Below, piece by piece: positions 21,250-30,116 of a stretch of 64,000 nucleotides of DNA. Position 1 is the stretch's first letter. Each line of letters starts with the position of its first letter. The notes beneath the pieces were generated by a model. The model worked only from the letters and a program-made list of their open reading frames with translations. It was not told the DNA's origin and ran no database searches. The DNA is from G963667425 sp963667425 [NCBI: bacterium] (lineage in GTDB: Bacteria; UBP6; UBA1177), in assembly GCA_963667425.1 (NCBI GenBank), contig OY763407.1, forward strand, positions 2,728,001-2,792,000. The letters run 5' to 3'. The translations under genes and the position numbers were made by a program.

Positions 21250-22014
21250 ATGATACCTAAGAATTCAAGATTTCTTGTTCCTAACCTGTTTACAGGTCTT
21301 AATATTACAATAGGAATTGCGGCTGTTTATTTTGCTATTACTGGAAATTTTCTTACTTCTGCATGGCTGATTATTTTGTCTACAGTTATGGATAAACTGG
21401 ATGGAACAACAGCTCGTCTTTTTAATGCAAGTACTGAATTCGGCGTGCAGTTTGATTCTTTTTCCGATTTCTTTTCATTTGGTGTTGCTCCTGCTTCCTT
21501 TTATTTTTTCTATGTTTACAATAAAGTAGGCGGTAATGTTGATGCTATGCCTGTTTACATAAAGTTCGCTGTTGTACTTTATATCCTTTTTGCAGCTGTA
21601 AGGCTTGCCAAGTTTAACTGTCAGGGAAAGGATGATCATACATTTTTCCATGGTATTACTTCTACTCAATCGGGTGGTATGCTTGCTGCTTTTTATGCTA
21701 TGGCAGACAAATATCAGTGGGATATTATAAATGATTTCAATTTCCTGAGCGGTATGATAATTGCTCATGCTGTTCTTATGGTTTCCTATTTCCGTTATCC
21801 TAAGCTTAAGAAGCTTAAAAATAAGTATTTAAACCATCTTCTGGTTTTTGCTATGGCTTTTTTTGTTTTTCTTATTCTTACAAGAAAGCTTCCTGAGCTT
21901 CTTTATTTTGCAGGTTTCGTTTATATCATTCTCGGCTATTCCTATGTAAAACTTATTTATAAACCTGAGCCTTCAACTGCTGCTAAAGAGGATGACGATG
22001 AGCTCGGCTGCTGA
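21250..22014 (+). CDS. pssA: CDP-diacylglycerol-serine O-phosphatidyltransferase
   Basis: Integral membrane enzyme making phosphatidylserine, the precursor of phosphatidylethanolamine. The CDP-alcohol phosphotransferase signature DGx2ARx8Gx3Dx3D is complete at DGTTARLFNASTEF through GVQFDSFSD (about residues 55-78). Several hydrophobic segments cover the rest of the 254 residues, with an acidic tail (EDDDE). AAGGGG precedes the ATG. No psd decarboxylase gene is adjacent. The related PgsA would make phosphatidylglycerol phosphate, but length and the N-terminal PNLFTGLN pattern favour PssA. The 3' end overlaps the next gene. Confidence 0.9.
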   Translation: MIPKNSRFLVPNLFTGLNITIGIAAVYFAITGNFLTSAWLIILSTVMDKLDGTTARLFNASTEFGVQFDSFSDFFSFGVAPASFYFFYVYNKVGGNVDAMPVYIKFAVVLYILFAAVRLAKFNCQGKDDHTFFHGITSTQSGGMLAAFYAMADKYQWDIINDFNFLSGMIIAHAVLMVSYFRYPKLKKLKNKYLNHLLVFAMAFFVFLILTRKLPELLYFAGFVYIILGYSYVKLIYKPEPSTAAKEDDDELGC

Positions 22015-23179
22015 ATCAAAACTTCTTCATGGTTTTAATGTTATAGATGTTTCTCTTTTACAAAATAAGAGGGTTGCTCTTATTTCCAATCATACTGCTG
22101 TTGATAAAAGAGGTAACTCGACTTTAAAGCTTCTTCTTGAAAAAAATGTTAATGTGACGCTGCTTTTTTCTCTTGAGCATGGTTTTTTTCCTGTTGCTCA
22201 GGACATGGAATCTGTCGCTGAAAAGGAAACTATAGAAAATATACCTGTTTGCTCTCTTTATGGAGATTCGTTTTCCTCTCTTTCTCCTGATGCATCGGTT
22301 TTTTCCAAATTTGATGTTGTACTTTATGATGTTCAGGATGTCGGGAGCAGATACTATACGTATGTTCAAAGCCTCACTATTTTTATGGATGTTTTGCAGA
22401 AAAAAGGAAAAGTCCCTCTTTTTATTGCAGACAGAATAAACCCAATTGATGGCATTACTGTTGAAGGTGCATGGAGCGAGGATGCTTATCACAGTTTTGT
22501 AGGCAGATTTCCTATGCTTCATAGACACGGTATGACGACAGCTGAACTGGCAGATTATTATTATCGTCTAAACTCATATACTTTCCCTATTCATTATTTT
22601 AAGATTGAAGGATGGGACAGAAATACATATTTTGATGATCATGATTATCCGTGGCTTCCTCTTTCTCCTAATATGCCGACTTTGGATGCGGCGGTTGCCT
22701 ATCCCGGCGGGTGTCTTGTTGAAGGCACAAATATTTCAGAAGGCAGAGGAACTACAACTCCTTTTCTTTTAAAGGGCTTTAAAGGTTTAAACAGTTTTAG
22801 ACTCAAAGAAAAGTGTGACGAGCTTAATATTGATGGAGCTGTTTTTATGCCGCTTGATTTTAGACCTATGTTTCAAAAATGCTCTATGGAACATTGTGGC
22901 GGAATTTATATGCATATAAATGATAGAAAGCTTTTTAAACCTGTTAGAGCATATATAAAAATATTGAATCTTTTTAGAGAATTTATAAAAGATGAAGAAT
23001 TTTTCAGAAAGAAAGCTTATGAATTTGTGACGAATATTCCTGCTATTGAGCTTCTTCTTGCCAATGAGAAATTGATAGAACTTTTTTATAAAAAAGCTCC
23101 TTTTGATGAAATTGACAGTTTTCTTTCAGAAAATGAGAAGGATTTTGCTGAGCACAGAAAATATTTTCTTTTTTACTGA
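21998..23179 (+). CDS. DUF1343 protein, NamZ-type exo-beta-N-acetylmuramidase
   Basis: Family knowledge: DUF1343 includes NamZ, which removes terminal MurNAc from peptidoglycan fragments. Conserved blocks: LISNHTAVDKRGN, LFSLEHGFF, YDVQDVGSRYYTYV, ADRINPIDG, VEGAWSEDA and a late EGRGTTTPF. No signal peptide is visible, so the enzyme is probably cytoplasmic and acts in cell-wall recycling. The gene begins inside pssA (17-base overlap); the ATG at 21998 has AGAGG six bases ahead and is preferred to the ATG at 21992. Its last bases overlap the convergent lipoprotein gene by seven bases. Confidence 0.88.
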   Translation: MSSAAESKLLHGFNVIDVSLLQNKRVALISNHTAVDKRGNSTLKLLLEKNVNVTLLFSLEHGFFPVAQDMESVAEKETIENIPVCSLYGDSFSSLSPDASVFSKFDVVLYDVQDVGSRYYTYVQSLTIFMDVLQKKGKVPLFIADRINPIDGITVEGAWSEDAYHSFVGRFPMLHRHGMTTAELADYYYRLNSYTFPIHYFKIEGWDRNTYFDDHDYPWLPLSPNMPTLDAAVAYPGGCLVEGTNISEGRGTTTPFLLKGFKGLNSFRLKEKCDELNIDGAVFMPLDFRPMFQKCSMEHCGGIYMHINDRKLFKPVRAYIKILNLFREFIKDEEFFRKKAYEFVTNIPAIELLLANEKLIELFYKKAPFDEIDSFLSENEKDFAEHRKYFLFY

Positions 23180-24537
23180 CATTCAGAGTAAATACCTGGT
23201 GTTCCGCCAGTAATTTCAGATTCACACATTGTTCCATCAGTTTCGATAATTACTGAAAATCCTCTTTCTGTTTTGATTGAACCATCATATTCAGCAACGA
23301 TTTCAGTTTCATTGCCACCACAAATTATCTGAACTGATTCTGTAGCTGCAAGCCCTGCATCTGCAATTGTTGTATCATCAACTCTAAATATATGTGCAGT
23401 TTTTGGAATAGTTGTATCAAGAGTGCTTTCACTTCCAATTATTACAGCTGTTTCTCCTGCTTTTATTATGGTTTCTCCTTCCTGTAACGGTAAAAAAGGA
23501 TCAACACTTTTGGAATCGTTTTTGTCATCTATCAGACACGCATTTAAATCAAAATCAAGCCGACTGTTATTGTAAAGTTCAACAAATTCATAGTTCTTTT
23601 CAACAGTTCCTGACGGCTCAGGAGTATGCATAACTTCGGAAATTATTATATGTGGAACAAGCGGTGATGTTTCAACTATTCTTGTTATTTCTTCTTTTTT
23701 TTCAGGTGTATATAGTATAAATTTAAAATTATATGTCGTTTGCGGTGAGAGATTTCTTTTAGTTATCTGACATTTTTCTTTGCCAAGTTTTATACACATT
23801 TCAGAACTATCTTCAATGGCGATGATTTCATCTCCTGTGACAGTGAAAACATAATATGAATCGGTAATTGTCTCTTTTATTTCGTATGGTTCATCAGGTT
23901 TTTTCCAGTCTACGGTTTTCTCCATTACAAGTTCTTTGAAAGATTCATCATTTTTTGTTAAAGCATTTTTTAAAGTTACGGTTTGTGGAGATGTTTCATA
24001 ATATAGAAACAAAATATCGGACTCAAGAATTGTTTTATTAGGAATTGGTGATATTTCGCCGACAGTTTTCACAGGTTCTGAAAATCTTATAGCCATGCTG
24101 GATGTTATAGTACTTTTCCCTGGCAAAAATTGAACTGCTTCCGGTGAATCGGCTTTTGTTGTATATACAAAATCTTTTTCTTCTGAAATATATCCTCCGT
24201 CATTTGTTTTATAAACAAGAGGGTGACCATCGGTCGATTTTATACCTCTGTTTAATGTGACGAGCAGAGATTCTGCTGTCGGAAGATTGCTTAATATTAT
24301 TTCATTTGTTGTAATGGTAACAGATGTTTCAAAGGATGTTTCTATTTTCTCAACTGCATCTTCGGAAAGTGGCATACTGAATCTGAAAACTATTTCATCT
24401 GTAGGTAAAATCTCATTCTCTTCAGGTGTCTGATAGATTATTGTCATATATGAATATTCGTTTTCAGGAAGTTTTTCTGACTCAAAGCAACCTGTTAGTA
24501 AAATGACTAAAATAAAAAAAACAGCAATATTTTTCAT
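23173..24537 (-). CDS. Lipoprotein with Ig-like and lamin-tail-like domains
   Basis: The signal peptide ends in a lipobox (LLTGC), followed by FES. Residues about 35-130 look like a bacterial Ig-like domain of the type that precedes adhesin or hydrolase modules (PTDEIVFRFSMPLSED). About residues 310-450 are lamin-tail-like (IIISEVMHTPEPSG, EFVELYNNS, GETAVIIG) ending in Cys-containing strands. Related lamin-tail domains occur in the giant protein at the left edge. It is likely exposed at the cell surface; the role is unknown. Its start follows directly on the stop of the next upstream gene, with a GAGGAGAAG ribosome binding site, so it is the third gene of a minus-strand operon. Confidence 0.8.
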   Translation of the reverse strand: MKNIAVFFILVILLTGCFESEKLPENEYSYMTIIYQTPEENEILPTDEIVFRFSMPLSEDAVEKIETSFETSVTITTNEIILSNLPTAESLLVTLNRGIKSTDGHPLVYKTNDGGYISEEKDFVYTTKADSPEAVQFLPGKSTITSSMAIRFSEPVKTVGEISPIPNKTILESDILFLYYETSPQTVTLKNALTKNDESFKELVMEKTVDWKKPDEPYEIKETITDSYYVFTVTGDEIIAIEDSSEMCIKLGKEKCQITKRNLSPQTTYNFKFILYTPEKKEEITRIVETSPLVPHIIISEVMHTPEPSGTVEKNYEFVELYNNSRLDFDLNACLIDDKNDSKSVDPFLPLQEGETIIKAGETAVIIGSESTLDTTIPKTAHIFRVDDTTIADAGLAATESVQIICGGNETEIVAEYDGSIKTERGFSVIIETDGTMCESEITGGTPGIYSECQ

Positions 24538-25206
24538 CTACTTCTCCTCATCACAGCTGTCGAGATTTATTTTTGCTGAACTTTTAAGCCAAGCTGTCAT
24601 TTCCTTACGATTAATTTCACTTCTTATTAAAAGTTCGGCAGGAATATCTGTACTATTTTTCTCAAGAGCCTTTACTACTGCGGCATAATAATAAATGTAT
24701 GAGATCTCTTTAATATATTCTTTTTTTATTGCCGCTATTTTTGTTTCCTCTTCTGAGAATTTTATAGTATCAGGATGATATAGAAGATCTGAAAGCTTAA
24801 ACTCAACTCTTCCTCCAACTTCAAATGTATCAATGTTTCCTATTGTTGTGTTGTTGTCATCAGGACCAATCGTTATGTAATCTTTGCCAACCGAGATGTT
24901 ATTTTGTTGATATAGATAGGTTTTTTCATCTTTTCCGAACTTTCCCCATGCAGTAACTTTGGGAAGAAGAGCTGAAATTCTTATTCTGTTTCTTGATGAA
25001 TTTACATCGCTTTCAATTTCTCTTATATTTTCAAGGGCTTTGTATAAAACAGTCTCTATTTTCTGACAGCTGTATTTATTTTCAAGTTCATTCATGGTTA
25101 TATCATGTTTTTTCAGATATTTGATTAAAACTGTAAGTTCGTCTTCAGCTGCTGATAAAAAACTGAATAGCAGAATTATTGCAACTGTAATGTTAATCTT
25201 CTTCAT
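24538..25206 (-). CDS. Uncharacterised exported protein
   Basis: Not recognised. A clear signal peptide (MKKINITVAIILLFSFLSAA) is followed by about 200 hydrophilic residues with two helical segments (about 25-75 and 145-215) flanking a strand-rich centre. A helix-strand-helix layout like this is reminiscent of TolC-type periplasmic helices but too short and uncertain to assign. The ATG at 25206 has AGGAGG seven bases ahead; the frame continues upstream by five codons that I reject. It overlaps the upstream small gene and touches the downstream lipoprotein gene (TAGATG), so the three are one operon. Confidence 0.72.
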   Translation of the reverse strand: MKKINITVAIILLFSFLSAAEDELTVLIKYLKKHDITMNELENKYSCQKIETVLYKALENIREIESDVNSSRNRIRISALLPKVTAWGKFGKDEKTYLYQQNNISVGKDYITIGPDDNNTTIGNIDTFEVGGRVEFKLSDLLYHPDTIKFSEEETKIAAIKKEYIKEISYIYYYAAVVKALEKNSTDIPAELLIRSEINRKEMTAWLKSSAKINLDSCDEEK

Positions 25207-25453
25207 AATCTTCCTCCTCAAGCATTTCTTTTATCTGATTTCTTATTATAAGTCCTTCTTTAATGCTTAGAAAATTTGATTTTTCGGTTTCATATAATTT
25301 AGGAAGTGGCTCATACCTTCTATTATCTGATGATATTGTCAGAAAGAACATAAAATTGTAAAAATTGTTTGATTCCTGAGATATATATCTTCCTTCGGCA
25401 GAAAATACTAAAGACACAGCCGCTATGTATAAATATAAACGTTTTGAAAACAT
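25193..25453 (-). CDS. Small uncharacterised exported protein
   Basis: An 86-residue product with an N-terminal hydrophobic signal-like segment (MFSKRLYLYIAAVSLVFSAEG) and an acidic tail ending EEEDYEED. It overlaps the next gene by 14 bases, and that gene's ribosome binding site lies inside it. There is no clear ribosome binding site of its own, so the start is tentative. First gene of a three-gene minus-strand operon of exported proteins; function unknown. Confidence 0.55.
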   Translation of the reverse strand: MFSKRLYLYIAAVSLVFSAEGRYISQESNNFYNFMFFLTISSDNRRYEPLPKLYETEKSNFLSIKEGLIIRNQIKEMLEEEDYEED

Positions 25454-25544
25454 GATTAAACAATATTAGAAAGGATTTATTTAGTCAAGTAAAAAATATT
25501 ATGTTTTATTATTTTAAACCAAGAAAGTGGGATCATCTTTATTG

Positions 25545-25573
25545 TTGACGTATAAATGTAAAAAAAGTATAGT
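25545..25573 (+). promoter_or_regulatory. Promoter of the surface-polysaccharide locus
   Basis: TTGACG at 25545-25550 and TATAGT at 25568-25573 with a 17-base spacer, 27 bases before the first glycosyltransferase gene. It probably drives the plus-strand arm 25601-32006. Confidence 0.68.
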
Positions 25574-25600
25574 TTTATGTTTTAAAATGGAGGTTTTTGA

Positions 25601-26611
25601 ATGAAAATAGCTATTATAGGTAGCGACAATGAAGATTCTCTTGAATTTAATTTAAAAATGGCAGCTGAGAATCTGGGGCATACAGTAAAAATTTTTGATT
25701 ATGTTTTGCTTTCCCGTTTTTTTAAAAACAGTAAAGTGGAAAGCTTTTTGAATAATGCAATTAAAGCATCATCAAGATTGAATGAGTATCTGTTTTCTAA
25801 ATTGACCGATTTAATTATTGATTTTAAACCTGATTTTGTAATTGCTACATGGAGACATACTCATCCTTTATGTGTAAAAAAAATAAAAGAATCTCTGAAA
25901 AATGTTAAAATAGTTCATCTAAATCCGGATCCGCTAGTTACTTTGCGTAGAGATGAAGTTCTTATGTCAAATTATGACGCATATTTTACTAAATGTCATT
26001 ATATGGAAAGATTTATGAGAGATAAACTTTCCCTTAATGTACATTATCTTCCTGAATCTTTTAATTCTTCATTTCATATCAAACCGGATATTTCAAAAGC
26101 AGAAGCAGAAAAGAATACAGACATAGATGTCATGATGATAGGTTCCCTTTACGGATACAGATATAAATTTATAGAAAATATTGTAAAAAAAGGGGTTAAT
26201 GTAAAAATATTTGGTACAAAAGTCGCTCATATTAAAGACACTTTTCTTGATAAATATTTTATGAATGAATTTGTTATCGGTAAAAGAAAATCGGGACTTT
26301 TTTATGGTTCTAAAGTTGTTTTAAATAACTTTCATTACTCTGAAATAGAAAGTGTTAACTGTAAATTTTTTGAAATAGCAGGTTCCGGAGGTGTTCAGCT
26401 TTGTGATGATAATTCAGTGGTTAGCGAATTTTTTGAAAAAGATAAAGAGATATTTACATTTAAAACTGCTGATGAAGCTGTTGAAAAAATAAAATATCTT
26501 CTGGATAATCCTGAAGTGAGATATAACGCCTCTCAAAAAGTGTATGAAAAATCTATTAAAGAACATACATACGAAAAAAGAATAGAACAGATAATGAAAA
26601 CAGTTTTTTAG
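25601..26611 (+). CDS. CgeB/DUF3880-like glycosyltransferase, copy 1
   Basis: A 336-residue GT-B-type protein. The N-terminal half has the Rossmann start MKIAIIGSDNEDSLEF and an IATWRHTHP segment; the C-terminal half has a GT1-like donor domain with KFFEIAGSGGVQLCDDN and a final FKTADEAVEKIKYLLDNPE block, typical of CgeB-like spore or surface glycosyltransferases. A near-identical paralogue follows after 72 bases. Context places it in assembly of a surface polysaccharide. Donor and acceptor sugars are not predictable. Confidence 0.85.
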   Translation: MKIAIIGSDNEDSLEFNLKMAAENLGHTVKIFDYVLLSRFFKNSKVESFLNNAIKASSRLNEYLFSKLTDLIIDFKPDFVIATWRHTHPLCVKKIKESLKNVKIVHLNPDPLVTLRRDEVLMSNYDAYFTKCHYMERFMRDKLSLNVHYLPESFNSSFHIKPDISKAEAEKNTDIDVMMIGSLYGYRYKFIENIVKKGVNVKIFGTKVAHIKDTFLDKYFMNEFVIGKRKSGLFYGSKVVLNNFHYSEIESVNCKFFEIAGSGGVQLCDDNSVVSEFFEKDKEIFTFKTADEAVEKIKYLLDNPEVRYNASQKVYEKSIKEHTYEKRIEQIMKTVF

Positions 26612-26683
26612 TGAGAACATCAATTTTTTATAGATACCTTGTCGCTGGTAACCTTGATGTTAATTTAAGAAGGTTTATTTAAA

Positions 26684-27697
26684 ATGAGAATAGCTATAAT
26701 AGGATCGGAACTCAAAGATTCTTTAGAATTTAATCTGAAAATGGGGGCTGAAAATTTAGGGCATACAGTAAAAATTTTTGATTTTATTTTGCTTTCCCGC
26801 CTTGTTAAAAATAGTAAAGTGAAAATGCTTCTAAATAATGCAATTAAAGCATCAGATAAATTTCATGGTGGACTGTTTACAAAGCTGGCTGATTTAGTTA
26901 TTGATTTTAATCCTGATCTTGTAATTGCAACATGGAGAAATATTCATCCTGCATGTGTAGAGAAAATAAAAGAATCTCTGAAAAATGTTAAAATCGTTCA
27001 TCTAAATCCAGATGCTGTTACAACATTTGGCCGGCAGGAAATATTTATGTCAAGTTACGATGCATATTTTACCAAATGCCATTATATTGAAAGATTTATG
27101 AGAAATAAGCTGGATCTTAATGTGTATTATCTTCCTGAATCTTTTAATTCTTCATTCCATATAAAACCTGATGTTTCAAAAGCAGAAGCAGAAAAAAATA
27201 CAGACATAGATGTGATGGTTATAGGTTCTCTTTACAGATATAGATATAAATTTATAGAAAATCTTGTAAAAAAAGGAATTAGTGTAAAAATATATGGCAA
27301 TAAAGTATCATATATTAAGAACACTTTTTTAGATAAATATTTTATGAATGAATATGTTACGGGTAAAAGAAAAGCCGAGCTTTTTTATGGCTCTAAAATA
27401 GTTTTAAACAACTTTCATTATGCTGAAATAGAGAGTGTTAACTGTAAATTTTTTGAAATAGCAGGCTCCGGTGGTGTCCAGCTTTGTGATGATAATCAAG
27501 TAGTTAGCGAATTCTTTGAAAAAGATGAAGAGGTCTTTACATTTAAAACTAATGATGAAGCTGTTGAAAAAATAAAATATCTTTTAGATAACCCTGAAGT
27601 GAGATATAACGCCTCTCTGAAAGTGTATGAAAAATCTATTAAAGAACATACATATGAAAAAAGAATAGAACAGGTAATAAAAACAGTGTTTAAGTGA
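26684..27697 (+). CDS. CgeB/DUF3880-like glycosyltransferase, copy 2
   Basis: Paralogue of the preceding gene, colinear along its full 337 residues, with long identical blocks in the C-terminal donor domain. The greatest differences are around residues 45-60 and 110-125, in the N-terminal acceptor-binding half, so the copies may use the same donor on different acceptors. An AGAAGG ribosome binding site is present. The stop codon overlaps the next start (GTGA), so the Wzy-like gene is co-translated. The two genes arose by tandem duplication. Confidence 0.85.
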   Translation: MRIAIIGSELKDSLEFNLKMGAENLGHTVKIFDFILLSRLVKNSKVKMLLNNAIKASDKFHGGLFTKLADLVIDFNPDLVIATWRNIHPACVEKIKESLKNVKIVHLNPDAVTTFGRQEIFMSSYDAYFTKCHYIERFMRNKLDLNVYYLPESFNSSFHIKPDVSKAEAEKNTDIDVMVIGSLYRYRYKFIENLVKKGISVKIYGNKVSYIKNTFLDKYFMNEYVTGKRKAELFYGSKIVLNNFHYAEIESVNCKFFEIAGSGGVQLCDDNQVVSEFFEKDEEVFTFKTNDEAVEKIKYLLDNPEVRYNASLKVYEKSIKEHTYEKRIEQVIKTVFK

Positions 27698-29109
27698 AAA
27701 AAATTCAATTTTTTATAAATACCTTTATGGTGCTTATTGCATCTCTGCTTTTTTATTCTGCAAGAGATTATGAAGGGTTTTTATCTGTAAGCTTTGTTCT
27801 TTTATTTTGTATAGTCTCTTTTTCTCCGCTATTGATTTTCAAGAAAGAACCTATATTTTCGCTTTTAAAAATCATGCCTCTTATATATTTTATATTTTTT
27901 CCTTTGTCTTATATTTTAACCTGGATAGGTGTTTATGATTCAATTCCTTTTTATGAACTTGATTCATATAATATCGCATTATATTATGTTTTAATAGCTT
28001 TTTATTTTTTTTATCTGCCATTATTGTTTGTTGGTAAAAAAAATAATGATACACTTTCCATTTTTGATAAGATTAAATCTGTTGATGCTGATAATATTGT
28101 TCAATTTACAAAATTTTTTACAATAGCAACTTTTATTGTTAAAGGACTTCAGTTTATAATGGGCTCTTATTTTTTTCTTACAGTGAATGATTCAAGATAT
28201 TATTCAATTATGTTTAATTTTGGATTCTTTAATTTATTTATAAACTCATTTCAGTATTTAGCAATTTTCTTTTTGTATGTTGGTTGGCAGAAATATCATA
28301 TATTGAAATATAAAAACTATCTGATAGTTTTTGTTGTTTTTCTTACACTTTTCAATATCCCTACTGGATCTAAACAGGCTATGTTTACACCCTTTTTCTT
28401 TCTACTTGCGTGTTTTAATATTATTGATAAAAAAAATGTTTCTAAATTTCTTATAGTTCTGTTTCTGCTTTATATTTCTACAAAAAGTATAATATCGGAT
28501 TATAGAGAAGCTGTTGTTTCAGGTGATGTTGATGTCGGATTTGACAGTATTGCTGAAGTTTATACCTCTTCAGATTACAATTCAGTTAATACCGGCAACG
28601 CGTTTAAAAGAATTTCGCTTCTTAATGTTGTTAAATCAGTGTTTGACTATACTCCTAAATATTATCCTTATGAAGGTTTTGGCGAACTTTTGTATGATTC
28701 TGCAATTGTTTTTATCCCAAGATTTCTCTGGTCAGATAAACCTATAATTTCCAAAGGAAATCTAATGGGTAAGCAATATGATATCATTAATTATAATAAT
28801 GATTCGACATCTGTAGGAATATCTTTAATTGCTGATTTTTTTAGATATGGCGGACTTCTATTTGTTATCCTAGGGATGTTCTTGTTAGGTCTTTTATATG
28901 CATATCTGGAAAAAAGTTTTAATTCAGGTTTTGGTTTCAGCAGGTTTTTTTATATTGTAATGTTTATTAATAACTTTTTATGGATAGAAAGAGATTTGAC
29001 TTCTATTTATTACATTTTTATTTATGCTGTAACTTTTCTGCTTTTTATCTTTTTTGTAAGCTTCTTTAACAAAAAAGACTTATATAAAAACGGGAAGAAC
29101 CTGATATGA
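27694..29109 (+). CDS. O-antigen/capsule polymerase-like membrane protein (Wzy type)
   Basis: A 471-residue protein with about a dozen hydrophobic segments. It has the motif common to oligosaccharide repeat unit polymerases: FIPRFLWSDKP before a late extracytoplasmic loop and then SLIADFFRYGG. Wzy proteins polymerise undecaprenyl-linked repeat units at the outer face of the inner membrane. The GTG start overlaps the previous stop. Sequence divergence in Wzy families is large, so the call rests on topology, motif and its place among glycosyltransferases and a Wzx flippase. Confidence 0.8.
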   Translation: MKKIQFFINTFMVLIASLLFYSARDYEGFLSVSFVLLFCIVSFSPLLIFKKEPIFSLLKIMPLIYFIFFPLSYILTWIGVYDSIPFYELDSYNIALYYVLIAFYFFYLPLLFVGKKNNDTLSIFDKIKSVDADNIVQFTKFFTIATFIVKGLQFIMGSYFFLTVNDSRYYSIMFNFGFFNLFINSFQYLAIFFLYVGWQKYHILKYKNYLIVFVVFLTLFNIPTGSKQAMFTPFFFLLACFNIIDKKNVSKFLIVLFLLYISTKSIISDYREAVVSGDVDVGFDSIAEVYTSSDYNSVNTGNAFKRISLLNVVKSVFDYTPKYYPYEGFGELLYDSAIVFIPRFLWSDKPIISKGNLMGKQYDIINYNNDSTSVGISLIADFFRYGGLLFVILGMFLLGLLYAYLEKSFNSGFGFSRFFYIVMFINNFLWIERDLTSIYYIFIYAVTFLLFIFFVSFFNKKDLYKNGKNLI

Positions 29110-30116
29110 AACTTATGATTTTTGAAAGGAAAAAAACAAAAGCAGCGTATAGTATAGAAAGAGTTTTTGAGTTTCTTTATCCGCATTTTTATGGAAAAGT
29201 GGATTTTAAAAAAATTAATATGCCCTTTGAAACCAACAATGTTTTTAAAATGCTGGCTAATATGATTTTTTCCTTTATTAAGAAAAGAGATATTAATCAT
29301 ATATCTGGAGATGTGCATTATATAGCTGCCCTGCTAAATACTAAAACAACAATTATTACAATACATGATTGCGTGCTTTTATTTAAAAAGCAAAATGCTT
29401 TTAAACTCAAAATTCAAAAATGGTTATGGTTTACAATGCCGATTAAAAGAGCTGCAAAAATTGTGGCTATTTCTGAAAAAACAAAGAATGAGATAATCTC
29501 TTTTACAGCCTGCAATCCGGATAAAATAACAGTTATACCAGATTCTGTTCCTTATGATTTTAAGAGATCAGAAAAAGATTTTAATTCTCAAAAACCAGTA
29601 CTGCTTCATGTAGGAACCAGAGAAAATAAAAACCTTGAGAATGTTATTAAAGCTGTAAAAAATATTAACTGCACTCTTAGAATTATCGGTAGGCTTTCTG
29701 ATGCTCAGAAAATACTTTTGGAAGAATTTGAGATTGTATATGAAAACAGATTTAATATTTCAGATGAAGATATTGTTAAAGAGTATTCAAATTGCGATAT
29801 TGTCATATTTCCCTCTTTTTATGAAGGATTTGGAATGCCGATTTTAGAAGCGCAGGCATCAGGAAAGCCTGTGATAACAAGCAATATCTCTCCGATGAAA
29901 GAAGTTGCAGACAACGGAGCTATTTTAATAGATCCTTACAATGCGGCTGAAATATCCGGTGCAATTAAAAAAATTATAAATGATGCAGATTTAAGAAACA
30001 CAATAGTTACACTAGGACTTGAGAATGTAAAAAATTATAGACCGGAAACAATTGCTGAGAAATATCTGGAAATATATAAAGAGCTTTGGACTAAGAATAT
30101 AAAAGGGAGAGGATAA
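29106..30116 (+). CDS. Family 4 glycosyltransferase
   Basis: A 336-residue GT-B enzyme of the GT4 (glycosyl transferases group 1) type. The donor-site EX7E motif is seen in YEGFGMPILEAQASGKPV, preceded by LLHVGTRENKNLENVIKA. The N-terminal half carries TIHDCVLLF and an AISEKTKNEI block, both typical of GT4 mannosyl- or rhamnosyltransferase-like proteins. It overlaps the Wzy-like gene by four bases and adjoins the next gene without a gap. Sugar specificity is unknown. Confidence 0.9.
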   Translation: MKLMIFERKKTKAAYSIERVFEFLYPHFYGKVDFKKINMPFETNNVFKMLANMIFSFIKKRDINHISGDVHYIAALLNTKTTIITIHDCVLLFKKQNAFKLKIQKWLWFTMPIKRAAKIVAISEKTKNEIISFTACNPDKITVIPDSVPYDFKRSEKDFNSQKPVLLHVGTRENKNLENVIKAVKNINCTLRIIGRLSDAQKILLEEFEIVYENRFNISDEDIVKEYSNCDIVIFPSFYEGFGMPILEAQASGKPVITSNISPMKEVADNGAILIDPYNAAEISGAIKKIINDADLRNTIVTLGLENVKNYRPETIAEKYLEIYKELWTKNIKGRG

